64,000 bases of DNA from Procambarus clarkii. Lineage: Eukaryota; Arthropoda; Malacostraca; Decapoda; Cambaridae. Position 1 is the first letter of the stretch, and every line of letters begins with the position of its first letter. The stretch spans positions 6,782,069 through 6,846,068 of the forward strand of contig NC_091216.1 of assembly GCF_040958095.1 (NCBI RefSeq), in the 5' to 3' direction. The notes below the pieces were generated by a model that made no database searches, had not been told where the DNA came from, and saw only the letters and a list, made by a program, of their open reading frames with translations. The position numbers and the translations under genes were made by a program. This document shows positions 42,325 through 56,100 of the stretch, piece by piece.

Positions 42325-43999
42325 CTCTGGTTGCTGCCTGCAGTTCATACTGTTGTTGGCTCCTGCAGCTTATTCTGATGTTGCTGCCTGGAATTTTTAC
42401 TGTTATTGCTGCTTCAGGCTTCTGCTGTTGTTACAAATACAAATGCTGTTATTTCTGTCTAAAGCTTATATTGGTGTTTCTGCAGCAAGATACAACACCA
42501 GCAGCCTCCAACTGCTACTATTGTTGTTGCCTGCAGCTTCAATTGCTATTAGTTCCTGCATCTTCCAATGTTGTTGGTGCCTTCAGCTTCCAATATTGTT
42601 GGTGCCTTCAGCTTCCAATATTGTTGGTGCCAGCAATTTCCACTGTTGTTGGTGTCTGCCGCTTCCAGTGTTGTATTTGTTTGAAGCTTCCATTGTTGTT
42701 CGTGCCTGCAGCTTCCGATGTTGTATGTGCTTGCAGCTTCCACTGTTGTTATCTGCAGCATCAACGGTTTTTGGTGCTTGCCGCTTCCACTGTTGTTGGT
42801 GTCTGCAGCTTCCAGTGTTGTTAGTGACTGCAGCTTTCACTGTTGTTGGTGACTGCAGCTTCCACTGCAGTTGGTGCCTGCAGCTTCCTCTGTCCCTTGG
42901 TGTCTGCAGCTTCCACTGATTTTGGTGCCTACCGCTTCCACTGTTGTTGGAGTATGCAGCTTCCTCTGCATTTAGTACCTGCAGCTTCCACCGTTGTTGG
43001 TGCCTGCAGCTTCCATCGGTCGTGGTGTCTGCAGCTTTTACTGTTGTTGGAGCATTTAGCTTCCACTGTTGTGTGAGCCTGCAACTTCATCTGTTGTTGG
43101 TGTTTGTAGCTTTCAATGTTTTTAGTGCATGTAGTTTCAACTGTTGTAGGTGCCTGCAGTTTTCAACGTTGTTGCTACCTGCAACATGCAATGTTGATGG
43201 TGCCTGTAGCTTCCACTCTTATTGGTGCCTTCAGCTTCCAATGTTGTTAAATTAAGGCTTGCAGCTACCCCTGTTGTTGTTGCCTGCACCTTCCACTGTT
43301 GTTGGTGCCTGAAACTTCCCCTGTTGTTGTTGTTGCCTGCAGCTTTCACTGTTGTTGGTGTCTGCAGCTTCAACTGTTATTTGTGTCTGCAGCTTCCTTT
43401 GTTGTTGGTGCCTGCAGCTTCAACTTTTATTGATGCCTGCAGTTTCCATTTTTGTTGGTGCCTGCAGCTTCACCTATTGTTAGTGCCTCCATCTTCAACT
43501 TTTTTGGTGCCTGCAGCTTCCATTTTTGTTGGTGACGGCAACTTTCACTGTTGTTGGTGCCTGCAGCTTCCATTTTTGTTGGTGACGGCAACTTTCACTG
43601 TTGTTGATGCCTGCAGCTTCTGTTGTTGTTGCTGCCTACAGCTTCAACAGTTTTTGGTGCCTACGTCTCCAATTTTTTTGGCGCTTGCAGCTTCCATTTT
43701 TTTGTGCCTGCAAGTTTCACTGTTTTTGGTGCCTGAAGTTTCCACTGATGTTGATGACTGCAGCTTCCACTGTTGTTGGTGACTGCAGCTTCAACTGTTG
43801 TTGATGTCTGTAGCTTCAACTGTTGTTGGTGTCTGCAGCTTCCAGTGTTGTTGGTGCCTGCAGCTTCAAATGTTGTTGGTGCCTGCAGCTTCCAGTGTTG
43901 TTGGTGTCTGCAGCTTCCAGTGTTGTTGGTGCCTGCAGCTTTCACTGTTGTTGGTGCCTGCAACTTCTGTTGTTGTTGCTGCCTGAAGCCTCTACTGTT
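42325..43999. repeat. 25-bp minisatellite, about 65 diverged copies
   Basis: Unit TGCCTGCAGCTTCCA then CTGTTGTTGG, 25 bp with many substitutions and one-base indels. It has no consistent open frame, but false ORFs of up to 188 codons occur. The PstI-like CTGCAG core is retained in most copies. It lies about 130 bp from the 24-bp giant array, and both are GTTGTTGGT-rich. Confidence 0.9.
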
Positions 44000-44136
44000 G
44001 CTATGACCAATTTTGTTGTTATTGCTGGTATTGTTGCAACAGAGCCTGCTGGTTGCATTATTACAATTGTTATTATGTTATAAGTTCTTTTTTTGTTTAT
44101 AGTTTTGGAACTATAGAATTGCCTGATTATTTTGTT

Positions 44137-47100
44137 GGTCATGTTGCTACTGATGTTGTTTATGTTGCTACTGATGATGTTGGTTATGTTGCTACTGATG
44201 TTGTGGGTTTCTTTTGATGTCATTGTTTATGTTGCTTCTGATGTTGTTGGTTATGTTGCTACTGATGTTGTTGTTTATGTTGCTTCTGATATTGTTGGTT
44301 ATGTTGCTGCTACCTGGTTGATACCTGGTTGATGGGATTCTGGGAGTTCGTCTACTCCCCAAGCCCGGCCCGAGGCCAGGCTCGACTTGTGAGAGTTTGG
44401 TCCACCAGGCTGTTGCTTGGAGCGGCCCGCAGGCCCACATACCCACCACAGCCCGGTTGGTCCGGCACTCCTTGGAGGAATAAATCTAGTTTCCTCTTGA
44501 AAATGGAAACTAGATTTATTCCTCCAAGGAGTGCCGGACCAACCGGGCTGTGGTGGGTATGTGGGCCTGCGGGCCACATACCCACCGCTGATGTTGTTGG
44601 TTATGTTGCTACTGATGTTGTTGTTTATGTTGCTTTTGATGTTGTTGGTTATGTTGCTACTGATGTTGTTGTTTATGTTGCTACTGATGTTGTTGGTTAT
44701 GTTGCTGCTGATGTTGTTGTTTATGTTGCTTCTGATGTTGTTGGTTATGTTGCTGCTGATGTTGTTGGTTATGTTGCTACTGATGTTGTTGGTTATGTTG
44801 CTACTGATGTTGTTGTTTATGTTGCTTCTGATGTTGTTGGTTATGTTGCTGCTGATGTTGTTGGTTATGTTGCTACTGATGTTGTTGGTTATGTTGCTGC
44901 TGATGTTGTTGTTTATGTTGCTTCTGATGTTGTTGGTTATGTTGCTGCTGATGTTGTTGTTTATGTTGCTTTTGATGTTGTTGGTTATGTTGCTACTGAT
45001 GTTGTTGTTTATGTTGCTACTGATGTTGTTGGTTATGTTGCTGCTGATGTTGTTGTTTATGTTGCTTCTGATGTTGTTGGTTATGTTGCTGCTGATGTTG
45101 TTGGTTATGTTGCTACTGATGTTGTTGGTTATGTTGCTACTGATGTTGTTGTTTATGTTGCTTCTGATGTTGTTGGTTATGTTGCTGCTGATGTTGTTGG
45201 TTATGTTGCTACTGATGTTGTTGGTTATGTTGCTGCTGATGTTGTTGTTTATGTTGCTTCTGATGTTGTTGGTTATGTTGCTGCTGATGTTGTTGTTTAT
45301 GTTGCTTTTGATGTTGTTGGTTATGTTGCTACTGATGTTGTTGTTTATGTTGCTACTGATGTTGTTGGTTATGTTGCTGCTGATGTTGTTGTTTATGTTG
45401 CTTCTGATGTTGTTGGTTATGTTGCTGCTGATGTTGTTGGTTATGTTGCTACTGATGTTGTTGGTTATGTTGCTACTGATGTTGTTGTTTATGTTGCTTC
45501 TGATGTTGTTGGTTATGTTGCTGCTGATGTTGTTGGTTATGTTGCTACTGATGTTGTTGGTTATGTTGCTGCTGATGTTGTTGGTTATGTTGCTGCTGAT
45601 GTTGTTGGTTATGTTGCTACTGATGTTGTTGTTTATGTTGCTTCTGATGTTGTTGGTTATGTTGCTGCTGATGTTGTTGGTTATGTTGCTACTGATGTTG
45701 TTGGTTATGTTGCTGCTGATGTTGTTGGTTATGTTGCTGCTGATGTTGTTGGTTATGTTGCTACTGATGTTGTTGGTTATGTTGCTGCTGATGTTGTTGG
45801 TTATGTTGCTACTGATGTTGTTGGTTATGTTGCTGCTGATGTTGTTGGTTATGTTGCTGCTGATGTTGTTAGTTATGTTGCTACTGATGTTGTTGGTTAT
45901 GTTGCAGCTGATGTTGTTGGTTATGTTGCTGCTGATGTTGTTGGTTATGTTGCTACTGATGTTGTTGGTTATGTTGCTGCTGATGTTGTTGGTTATGTTG
46001 CTGCTGATGTTGTTGGTTATGTTGCTGCTGATGTTGTTGGTTATGTTGCTGCTGATGTTGTTGGTTATGTTGCTGCTGATGTTGCTGGTTATGTTGCTGC
46101 TGATGTTGTTGGTTATGTTGCTACTGATGTTGTTGGTTATGTTGCTGCTGATGTTGTTGGTTATGTTGCTACTGATGTTGTTGGTTATGTTGCTGCTGAT
46201 GTTGTTGGTTATGTTGCTGCTGATGTTGTTGGTTATGTTGCTGTTGATGTTTTTGGTTATGTTGCTGCTGATGTTGTTGGTTATGTTGCCGCTGATGTTG
46301 TTGGTAATGTGTCCGCTGATGTTGTTGGTTATGTTGCTGCTGATGTTGGTTATGTTGCTGCTGATGTTGTTGGTTATGTTGCTGCTGATGTTGTTGGTTA
46401 TGTTGCTGCTGATGTTGTTGGTTATGTTGCTACTGATGTTGTTGTTTATGTTGCTTCTGATATTGTTGGTTATGTTGCTGCTGATGTTGTTGGTTATGTT
46501 GCTACTGATGTTGTTGTTTATGTTGCTTTTGATGTTGTTGGTTATGTTGCTACTGATGTTGTTGTTTATGTTGCTACTGATGTTGTTGGTTATGTTGCTG
46601 CTGATGTTGTTGTTTATGTTGCTTCTGATGTTGTTGGTTATGTTGCTGCTGATGTTGTTGGTTATGTTGCTACTGATGTTGTTGGTTATGTTGCTACTGA
46701 TGTTGTTGTTTATGTTGCTTCTGATGTTGTTGGTTATGATGCTGCTGATGTTGTTGGTTATGTTGCTACTGATGTTGTTGGTTATGTTGCTGCTGATGTT
46801 GTTGTTTATGTTGCTTCTGATGTTGTTGGTTATGTTGCTGCTGATGTTGTTGTTTATGTTGCTTTTGATGTTGTTGGTTATGTTGCTACTGATGTTGTTG
46901 TTTATGTTGCTACTGATGTTGTTGGTTATGTTGCTGCTGATGTTGTTGTTTATGTTGCTTCTGATGTTGTTGGTTATGTTGCTGCTGATGTTGTTGGTTA
47001 TGTTGCTACTGATGTTGTTGGTTATGTTGCTACTGATGTTGTTGTTTATGTTGCTTCTGATGTTGTTGGTTATGTTGCTGCTGATGTTGTTAGTTATGTT

Positions 47101-50100
47101 GCTACTGATGTTGTTGGTTATGTTGCAGCTGATGTTGTTGGTTATGTTGCTGCTGATGTTGTTGGTTATGTTGCTACTGATGTTGTTGGTTATGTTGCTG
47201 CTGATGTTGTTGGTTATGTTGCTGCTGATGTTGTTGGTTATGTTGCTGCTGATGTTGTTGGTTATGTTGCTGCTGATGTTGTTGGTTATGTTGCTGCTGA
47301 TGTTGCTGGTTATGTTGCTGCTGATGTTGTTGGTTATGTTGCTGCTGATGTTGTTGGTTATGTTGCTGCTGATGTTGTTGGTTATGTTGCTGCTGATGTT
47401 GTTGGTTATGTTGCTGCTGATGTTGTTGGTTATGTTGCTGCTGATGTTGTTGGTTATGTTGCTGCTGATGTTGTTGGTTATGTTGCTGCTGATGTTGTTG
47501 GTTATGTTGCTGCTGATGTTGTTAGTTATGTTGCTACTGATGTTGTTGGTTATGTTGCAGCTGATGTTGTTGGTTATGTTGCTGCTCATGTTGTTGGTTA
47601 TGTTGCTACTGATGTTGTTGGTTATGTTGCTGCTGATGTTGTTGGTTATGTTGCTGCTGTTGTTGTTGGTTATGTTGCTGCTGTTGTTGTTGGTTATGTT
47701 GCTGCTGATGTTGTTGGTTATGTTGCTGCTGATGTTGCTGGTTATGTTGCTGCTGATGTTGTTGGTTATGTTGCTACTGATGTTGTTGGTTATGTTGCTG
47801 CTGATGTTGTTGGTTATGTTGCTACTGATGTTGTTGGTTATGTTGCTGCTGATGTTGTTGGTTATGTTGCTGCTGATGTTGTTGGTTATGTTGCTGTTGA
47901 TGTTTTTGGTTATGTTGCTGCTGATGTTGTTGGTTATGTTGCCGCTGATGTTGTTGGTTATGTTGCTACTGATGTTGTTGGTTATGTTGCTGCTGATGTT
48001 GTTGGTTATGTTGCTGCTGATGTTGTTGGTTATGTTGCTGTTGATGTTTTTGGTTATGTTGCTGCTGATGTTGTTGGTTATGTTGCCGCTGATGTTGTTG
48101 GTTATGTTGCCGCTGATGTTGATGGTTATGTTGGTGCTGATGTTGGTTATGTTGCTGCTGATGTTGTTGGTTATGTTGCTGCTGATGTTGTTGGTTATGT
48201 TGCTGCTGATGTTGTTGGTTATGTTGCTACTGATGTTGTTGTTTATGTTGCTTCTGATATTGTTGGTTATGTTGCTGCTGATGTTGTTGGTTATGTTGCT
48301 ACTGATGTTGTTGTTTATGTTCCTTTTGATGTTGTTGGTTATGTTGCTAGTGATGTTGTTGTTTATGTTGCTACTGATGTTGTTGGTTATGTTGCTGCTG
48401 ATGTTGTTGTTTATGTTGCTTCTGATGTTGTTGGTTATGTTGCTACTGATGTTGTTGGTTATGTTGCTACTGATGTTGTTGTTTATGTTGCTTCTGATGT
48501 TGTTGGTTATGTTGCTGCTGATGTTGTTGGTTATGTTGCTACTGATGTTGATGGTTATGTTGCTGCTGATGTTGTTTATGTTGCTTCTGATGTTGTTGGT
48601 TATGTTGCTGCTGATGTTGTTGTTTATGTTGCTTTTGATGTTGTTGGTTATGTTGCTACTGATGTTGTTGTTTATGTTGCTACTGATGTTGTTGGTTATG
48701 TTGCTGCTGATGTTGTTGTTTATGTTGCTTCTGATGTTGTTGGTTATGTTGCTGCTGATGTTGTTGGTTATGTTGCTACTGATGTTGTTGGTTATGTTGC
48801 TACTGATGTTGTTGTTTATGTTGCTTCTGATGTTGTTGGTTATGTTGCTGCTGATGTTGTTGGTTATGTTGCTACTGATGTTGTTGGTTATGTTGCTGCT
48901 GATGTTGTTGGTTATGTTGCTGCTGATGTTGTTGGTTATGTTGCTGCTGATGTTGGTTATGTTGCTGCTGATGTTGTTGGTTATGTTGCTGCTGATGTTG
49001 TTGGTTATGTTGCTGCTGATGTTGTTGGTTATGTTGCTACTGATGTTGTTGTTTATGTTGCTTTTGATGTTGTTGGTTATGTTGCTACTGATGTTGTTGT
49101 TTATGTTGCTACTGATGTTGTTGGTTATGTTGCTGCTGATGTTGTTGTTTATGTTGCTTCTGATGTTGTTGGTTATGTTGCTGCTGATGTTGTTGGTTAT
49201 GTTGCTACTGATGTTGTTGGTTATGTTGCTACTGATGTTGTTGTTTATGTTGCTTCTGATGTTGTTGGTTATGTTGCTGCTGATGTTGTTGGTTATGTTG
49301 CTACTGATGTTGTTGGTTATGTTGCTGCTGATGTTGTTGTTTATGTTGCTTCTGATGTTGTTGGTTATGTTGCTGCTGATGTTGTTGTTTATGTTGCTTT
49401 TGATGTTGTTGGTTATGTTGCTACTGATGTTGTTGTTTATGTTGCTACTGATGTTGTTGGTTATGTTGCTGCTGATGTTGTTGTTTATGTTGCTTCTGAT
49501 GTTGTTGGTTATGTTGCTGCTGATGTTGTTGGTTATGTTGCTACTGATGTTGTTGGTTATGTTGCTACTGATGTTGTTGTTTATGTTGCTTCTGATGTTG
49601 TTGGTTATGTTGCTGCTGATGTTGTTAGTTATGTTGCTACTGATGTTGTTGGTTATGTTGCAGCTGATGTTGTTGGTTATGTTGCTGCTGATGTTGTTGG
49701 TTATGTTGCTACTGATGTTGTTGGTTATGTTGCTGCTGATGTTGTTGGTTATGTTGCTGCTGATGTTGTTGGTTATGTTGCTGCTGATGTTGTTGGTTAT
49801 GTTGCTGCTGATGTTGTTGGTTATGTTGCTGCTGATGTTGCTGGTTATGTTGCTGCTGATGTTGTTGGTTATGTTGCTGCTGATGTTGTTGGTTATGTTG
49901 CTGCTGATGTTGTTGGTTATGTTGCTGCTGATGTTGTTGGTTATGTTGCTGCTGATGTTGTTGGTTATGTTGCTGCTGATGTTGTTGGTTATGTTGCTGC
50001 TGATGTTGTTGGTTATGTTGCTGCTGATGTTGTTAGTTATGTTGCTACTGATGTTGTTGGTTATGTTGCAGCTGATGTTGTTGGTTATGTTGCTGCTCAT

Positions 50101-53100
50101 GTTGTTGGTTATGTTGCTGCTGATGTTGTTAGTTATGTTGCTACTGATGTTGTTGGTTATGTTGCAGCTGATGTTGTTGGTTATGTTGCTGCTCATGTTG
50201 TTGGTTATGTTGCTACTGATGTTGTTGGTTATGTTGCTGCTGATGTTGTTGGTTATGTTGCTGCTGATGTTGTTGGTTATGTTGCTGCTGATGTTGTTGG
50301 TTATGTTGCTGCTGATGTTGTTGGTTATGTTGCTGCTGATGTTGCTGGTTATGTTGCTGCTGATGTTGTTGGTTATGTTGCTACTGATGTTGTTGGTTAT
50401 GTTGCTGCTGATGTTGTTGGTTATGTTGCTACTGATGTTGTTGGTTATGTTGCTGCTGATGTTGTTGGTTATGTTGCTGCTGATGTTGTTGGTTATGTTG
50501 CTGTTGATGTTTTTGGTTATGTTGCTGCTGATGTTGTTGGTTATGTTGCCGCTGATGTTGTTGGTTATGTTGCTACTGATGTTGTTGGTTATGTTGCTGC
50601 TGATGTTGTTGGTTATGTTGCTGCTGATGTTGTTGGTTATGTTGCTGTTGATGTTTTTGGTTATGTTGCTGCTGATGTTGTTGGTTATGTTGCCGCTGAT
50701 GTTGTTGGTTATGTTGCCGCTGATGTTGTTGGTTATGTTGCTGCTGATGTTGGTTATGTTGCTGCTGATGTTGTTGGTTATGTTGCTGCTGATGTTGTTG
50801 GTTATGTTGCTGCTGATGTTGTTGGTTATGTTGCTACTGATGTTGTTGTTTATGTTGCTTCTGATATTGTTGGTTATGTTGCTGCTGATGTTGTTGGTTA
50901 TGTTGCTACTGATGTTGTTGTTTATGTTGCTTTTGATGTTGTTGGTTATGTTGCTACTGATGTTGTTGTTTATGTTGCTACTGATGTTGTTGGTTATGTT
51001 GCTGCTGATGTTGTTGTTTATGTTGCTTCTGATGTTGTTGGTTATGTTGCTGCTGATGTTGTTGGTTATGTTGCTACTGATGTTGTTGGTTATGTTGCTA
51101 CTGATGTTGTTGTTTATGTTGCTTCTGATGTTGTTGGTTATGTTGCTGCTGATGTTGTTGGTTATGTTGCTACTGATGTTGTTGGTTATGTTGCTGCTGA
51201 TGTTGTTGTTTATGTTGCTTCTGATGTTGTTGGTTATGTTGCTGCTGATGTTGTTGTTTATGTTGCTTTTGATGTTGTTGGTTATGTTGCTACTGATGTT
51301 GTTGTTTATGTTGCTACTGATGTTGTTGGTTATGTTGCTGCTGATGTTGTTGTTATGTTGCTTCTGATGTTGTTGGTTATGTTGCTGCTGATGTTGTTGG
51401 TTATGTTGCTACTGATGTTGTTGGTTATGTTGCTACTGATGTTGTTGTTTATGTTGCTTCTGATGTTGTTGGTTATGTTGCTACTGATGTTGTTGTTATG
51501 TTGCTACTGATGTTGTTGGTTATGTTGCTGCTGATGTTGTTGTTTATGTTGCTTCTGATGTTGTTGGTTATGTTGCTGCTGATGTTGTTGGTTATGTTGC
51601 TACTGATGTTGTTGGTTATGTTGCTACTGATGTTGTTGTTATGTTGCTTCTGATGTTGTTGGTTATGTTGCTGCTGATGTTGTTGGTTATGTTGCTACTG
51701 ATGTTGTTGGTTATGTTGCTGCTGATGTTGTTGGTTATGTTGCTGCTGATGTTGTTGGTTATGTTGCTAGCTGATGTTGTTGGTTATGTTGCTTCTGATG
51801 TTGTTGGTTATGTTGCTGCTGATGTTGTTGGTTATGTTGCTACTGATGTTGTTGGTTATGTTGCTGCTGATGTTGTTGGTTATGTTGCTGCTGATGTTGT
51901 TGGTTATGTTGCTACTGATGTTGTTGGTTATGTTGCTGCTGATGTTGTTGGTTATGTTGCTAGCTGATGTTGTTGGTTATGTTGCTGCTGATGTTGTTGG
52001 TTATGTTGCTGCTGATGTTGTTAGGTTATGTTGCTACTGATGTTGTTGGTTATGTTGCTGCTGATGTTGTTGGTTATGTTGCTGCTGATGTTGTTGGTTA
52101 TGTTGCTAGCTGATGTTGTTGGTTATGTTGCTGCTGATGTTGTTGGTTATGTTGCTGCTGATGTTGTTGGTTATGTTGCTGCTGATGTTGTTGGTTATGT
52201 TGCTGCTGATGTTGTTGGTTATGTTGCTGCTGATGTTGTTGGTTATGTTGCTGCTGATGTTGTTGGTTATGTTGCTGCTGATGTTGTTGGTTATGTTGCT
52301 GCTGATGTTGTTGGTTATGTTGCTGCTGATGTTGTTGGTTATGTTGCTGCTGATGTTGTTGGTTATGTTGCTAGCTGATGTTGTTGGTTATGTTGCTGCT
52401 GATGTTGTTGGTTATGTTGCTACTGATGTTGTTGGTTATGTTGCTGCTGATGTTGTTGGTTATGTTGCTGCTGATGTTGTTGGTTATGTTGCTGCTGATG
52501 TTGTTGGTTATGTTGCTGCTGATGTTGTTGGTTATGTTGCTGCTGATGTTGTTGGTTATGTTGCTGCTGATGTTGTTGGTTATGTTGCTGCTGATGTTGT
52601 TGGTTATGTTGCTGCTGATGTTGTTGGTTATGTTGCTGCTGATGTTGTTGGTTATGTTGCTGCTGATGTTGTTGGTTATGTTGCTGCTGATGTTGTTGGT
52701 TATGTTGCTGCTGATGTTGTTGGTTATGTTGCTGCTGATGTTGTTGGTTATGTTGCTGCTGATGTTGTTGGTTATGTTGCTACTGATGTTGTTGGTTATG
52801 TTGCTGCTGATGTTGTTGGTTATGTTGCTGCTGATGTTGTTGGTTATGTTGCTGTTGATGTTTTTGGTTATGTTGCTGCTGATGTTGTTGGTTATGTTGC
52901 CGCTGATGTTGTTGGTTATGTTGCCGCTGATGTTGTTGGTTATGTTGCTGCTGATGTTGGTTATGTTGCTGCTGATGTTGTTGGTTATGTTGCTGCTGAT
53001 GTTGTTGGTTATGTTGCTGCTGATGTTGTTGGTTATGTTGCTACTGATGTTGTTGTTTATGTTGCTTCTGATATTGTTGGTTATGTTGCTGCTGATGTTG

Positions 53101-56100
53101 TTGGTTATGTTGCTACTGATGTTGTTGTTTATGTTGCTTTTGATGTTGTTGGTTATGTTGCTACTGATGTTGTTGTTTATGTTGCTACTGATGTTGTTGG
53201 TTATGTTGCTGCTGATGTTGTTGTTTATGTTGCTTCTGATGTTGTTGGTTATGTTGCTGCTGATGTTGTTGGTTATGTTGCTACTGATGTTGTTGGTTAT
53301 GTTGCTACTGATGTTGTTGTTTATGTTGCTTCTGATGTTGTTGGTTATGTTGCTGCTGATGTTGTTGGTTATGTTGCTACTGATGTTGTTGGTTATGTTG
53401 CTGCTGATGTTGTTGTTTATGTTGCTTGCTGATGTTGTTGGTTATGTTGCTGCTGATGTTGTTGTTTATGTTGCTTTGATGTTGTTGGTTATGTTGCTAC
53501 TGATGTTGTTGTTTATGTTGCTACTGATGTTGTTGGTTATGTTGCTGCTGATGTTGTTGGTTTATGTTGCTTCTGATGTTGTTGGTTATGTTGCTGCTGA
53601 TGTTGTTGGTTATGTTGCTAGCTGATGTTGTTGGTTATGTTGCTACTGATGTTGGTTGTTTATGTTGCTGCTGATGTTGTTGGTTATGTTGCTGCTGATG
53701 TTGTTGGTTATGTTGCTACTGATGTTGTTGGTTATGTTGCTGCTGATGTTGTTGGTTATGTTGCTGCTGATGTTGTTGGTTATGTTGCTACTGATGTTGT
53801 TGGTTATTGTTGCTTGCTGATGTTGTTGGTTATGTTGCTGCTGATGTTTGTTGGTTATGTTGCTACTGATGTTGTTGGTTATGTTGCTGCTGATGTTGTT
53901 GGTTATGTTGCTGCTGATGTTGTTGGTTATGTTGCTAGCTGATGTTGTTGGTTATGTTGCTGCTGATGTTGTTGGTTATGTTGCTGCTGATGTTGTTGGT
54001 TATGTTGCTGCTGATGTTGTTGGTTATGTTGCTGCTGATGTTGTTGGTTATGTTGCTGCTGATGTTGTTGGTTATGTTGCTGCTGATGTTGTTGGTTATG
54101 TTGCTACTGATGTTGTTGGTTATGTTGCTGCTGATGTTGTTGGTTATGTTGCTACTGATGTTGTTGGTTATGTTGCTGCTGATGTTGTTGGTTATGTTGC
54201 TGCTGATGTTGTTAGTTATGTTGCTACTGATGTTGTTGGTTATGTTGCTGCTGATGTTGTTGGTTATGTTGCTGCTGATGTTGTTGGTTATGTTGCTACT
54301 GATGTTGTTGGTTATGTTGCTGCTGATGTTGTTGGTTATGTTGCTGCTGATGTTGTTGGTTATGTTGCTACTGATGTTGTTGGTTATGTTGCTGCTGATG
54401 TTGTTGGTTATGTTGCTGCTGATGTTGTTGGTTATGTTGCTGCTGATGTTGTTGGTTATGTTGCTGCTGATGTTGTTGGTTATGTTGCTGCTGATGTTGT
54501 TGGTTATGTTGCTGCTGATGTTGTTGGTTATGTTGCTGCTGATGTTGTTGGTTATGTTGCTGCTGATGTTGTTGGTTATGTTGCTGCTGATGTTGTTGGT
54601 TATGTTGCTGCTGATGTTGTTGGTTATGTTGCTGCTGATGTTGTTGGTTATGTTGCTGCTGATGTTGTTGGTTATGTTGCTACTGATGTTGTTGGTTATG
54701 TTGCTGCTGATGTTGTTGGTTATGTTGCTGCTGATGTTGTTGGTTATGTTGCTGCTGATGTTGTTGGTTATGTTGCTGCTGATGTTGTTGGTTATGTTGC
54801 TGCTGATGTTGTTGGTTATGTTGCTGCTGATGTTGTTGGTTATGTTGCTGCTGATGTTGTTGGTTATGTTGCTGCTGATGTTGTTGGTTATGTTGCTGCT
54901 GATGTTGTTGGTTATGTTGCTGCTGATGTTGTTGGTTATGTTGCTGCTGATGTTGTTGGTTATGTTGCTACTGATGTTGTTGGTTATGTTGCTGCTGATG
55001 TTGTTGGTTATGTTGCTACTGATGTTGTTGGTTATGTTGCTGCTGATGTTGTTGGTTATGTTGCTGCTGATGTTGTTGGTTATGTTGCTGCTGATGTTTT
55101 TGGTTATGTTGCTGCTGATGTTGTTGGTTATGTTGCTGCTGATGTTGTTGGTTATGTTGCTGCTGATGTTTTTGGTTATGTTGCTGCTGATGTTGTTGGT
55201 TATGTTGCCGCTGATGTTGTTGGTTATGTTGCCGCTGATGTTGTTGGTTATGTTGCTGCTGATGTTGGTTATGTTGCTGCTGATGTTGTTGGTTATGTTG
55301 CTGCTGATGTTGTTGGTTATGTTGCTGCTGATGTTGTTGGTTATGTTGTTGGTTATGTTGCTGCTGATGTTGTTGGTTATGTTGCTGCTGATGTTGATGG
55401 TTATGTTGCTGCTGATGTTGTTGGTTATGTTGCTGCTGATGTTGTTGGTTATGTTGCTGCTGATGTTGTTGGTTATGTTGCTGCTGATGTTGTTGGTTAT
55501 GTTGCTGCTGATGTTGTTGGTTATGTTGCTACTGATGTTGATGGTTGTGTTGCTGCTGATGTTGGTTATGTTGCTGCTGATGTTGATGGTTATGTTGCTA
55601 CTGATGTTGATGGTTATGTTGCTGCTGATGTTGCTGGTTATGTTGCTGCTGATGTTGTTGGTTATGTTGCTACTGATGTTGATGGTTATGTTGCTGCTGA
55701 TGTTGTTGGTTATGTTGCTGCTGATGTTGTTGGTTATGTTGCTACTGATGTTGATGGTTATGTTGCTGCTGATGTTGATGGTTATGTTGCTGCTGATGTT
55801 GATGGTTATGTTGCTGCTGATGTTGTTGGTTATGTTGCTACTGATGTTGATGGTTATGTTGCTGCTGATGTTGTTGGTTATGTTGCTGCTGATGTTGTTG
55901 GTTATGTTGCTGCTGATGTTGATGGTTATGTTGCTGCTGATGTTGTTGGTTATGTTGCTGCTGATGTTGTTGGTTATGTTGCTACTGATGTTGATGGTTA
56001 TGTTGCTGCTGATGTTGTTGGTTATGTTGCTGCTGATGTTGTTGGTTATGTTTCTGCTGATGTTGTTGGTTATGTTGCTACTGATGTTGGTGGTTATGTT

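Noticed and set aside
44299..51510. Open frames of 1965-2393 codons on both strands
   Set aside because: They are the in-register reading of a stop-free 24-bp repeat. Two frames per strand are open at once, there are no unique domains, and the frames end where single-base indels begin.
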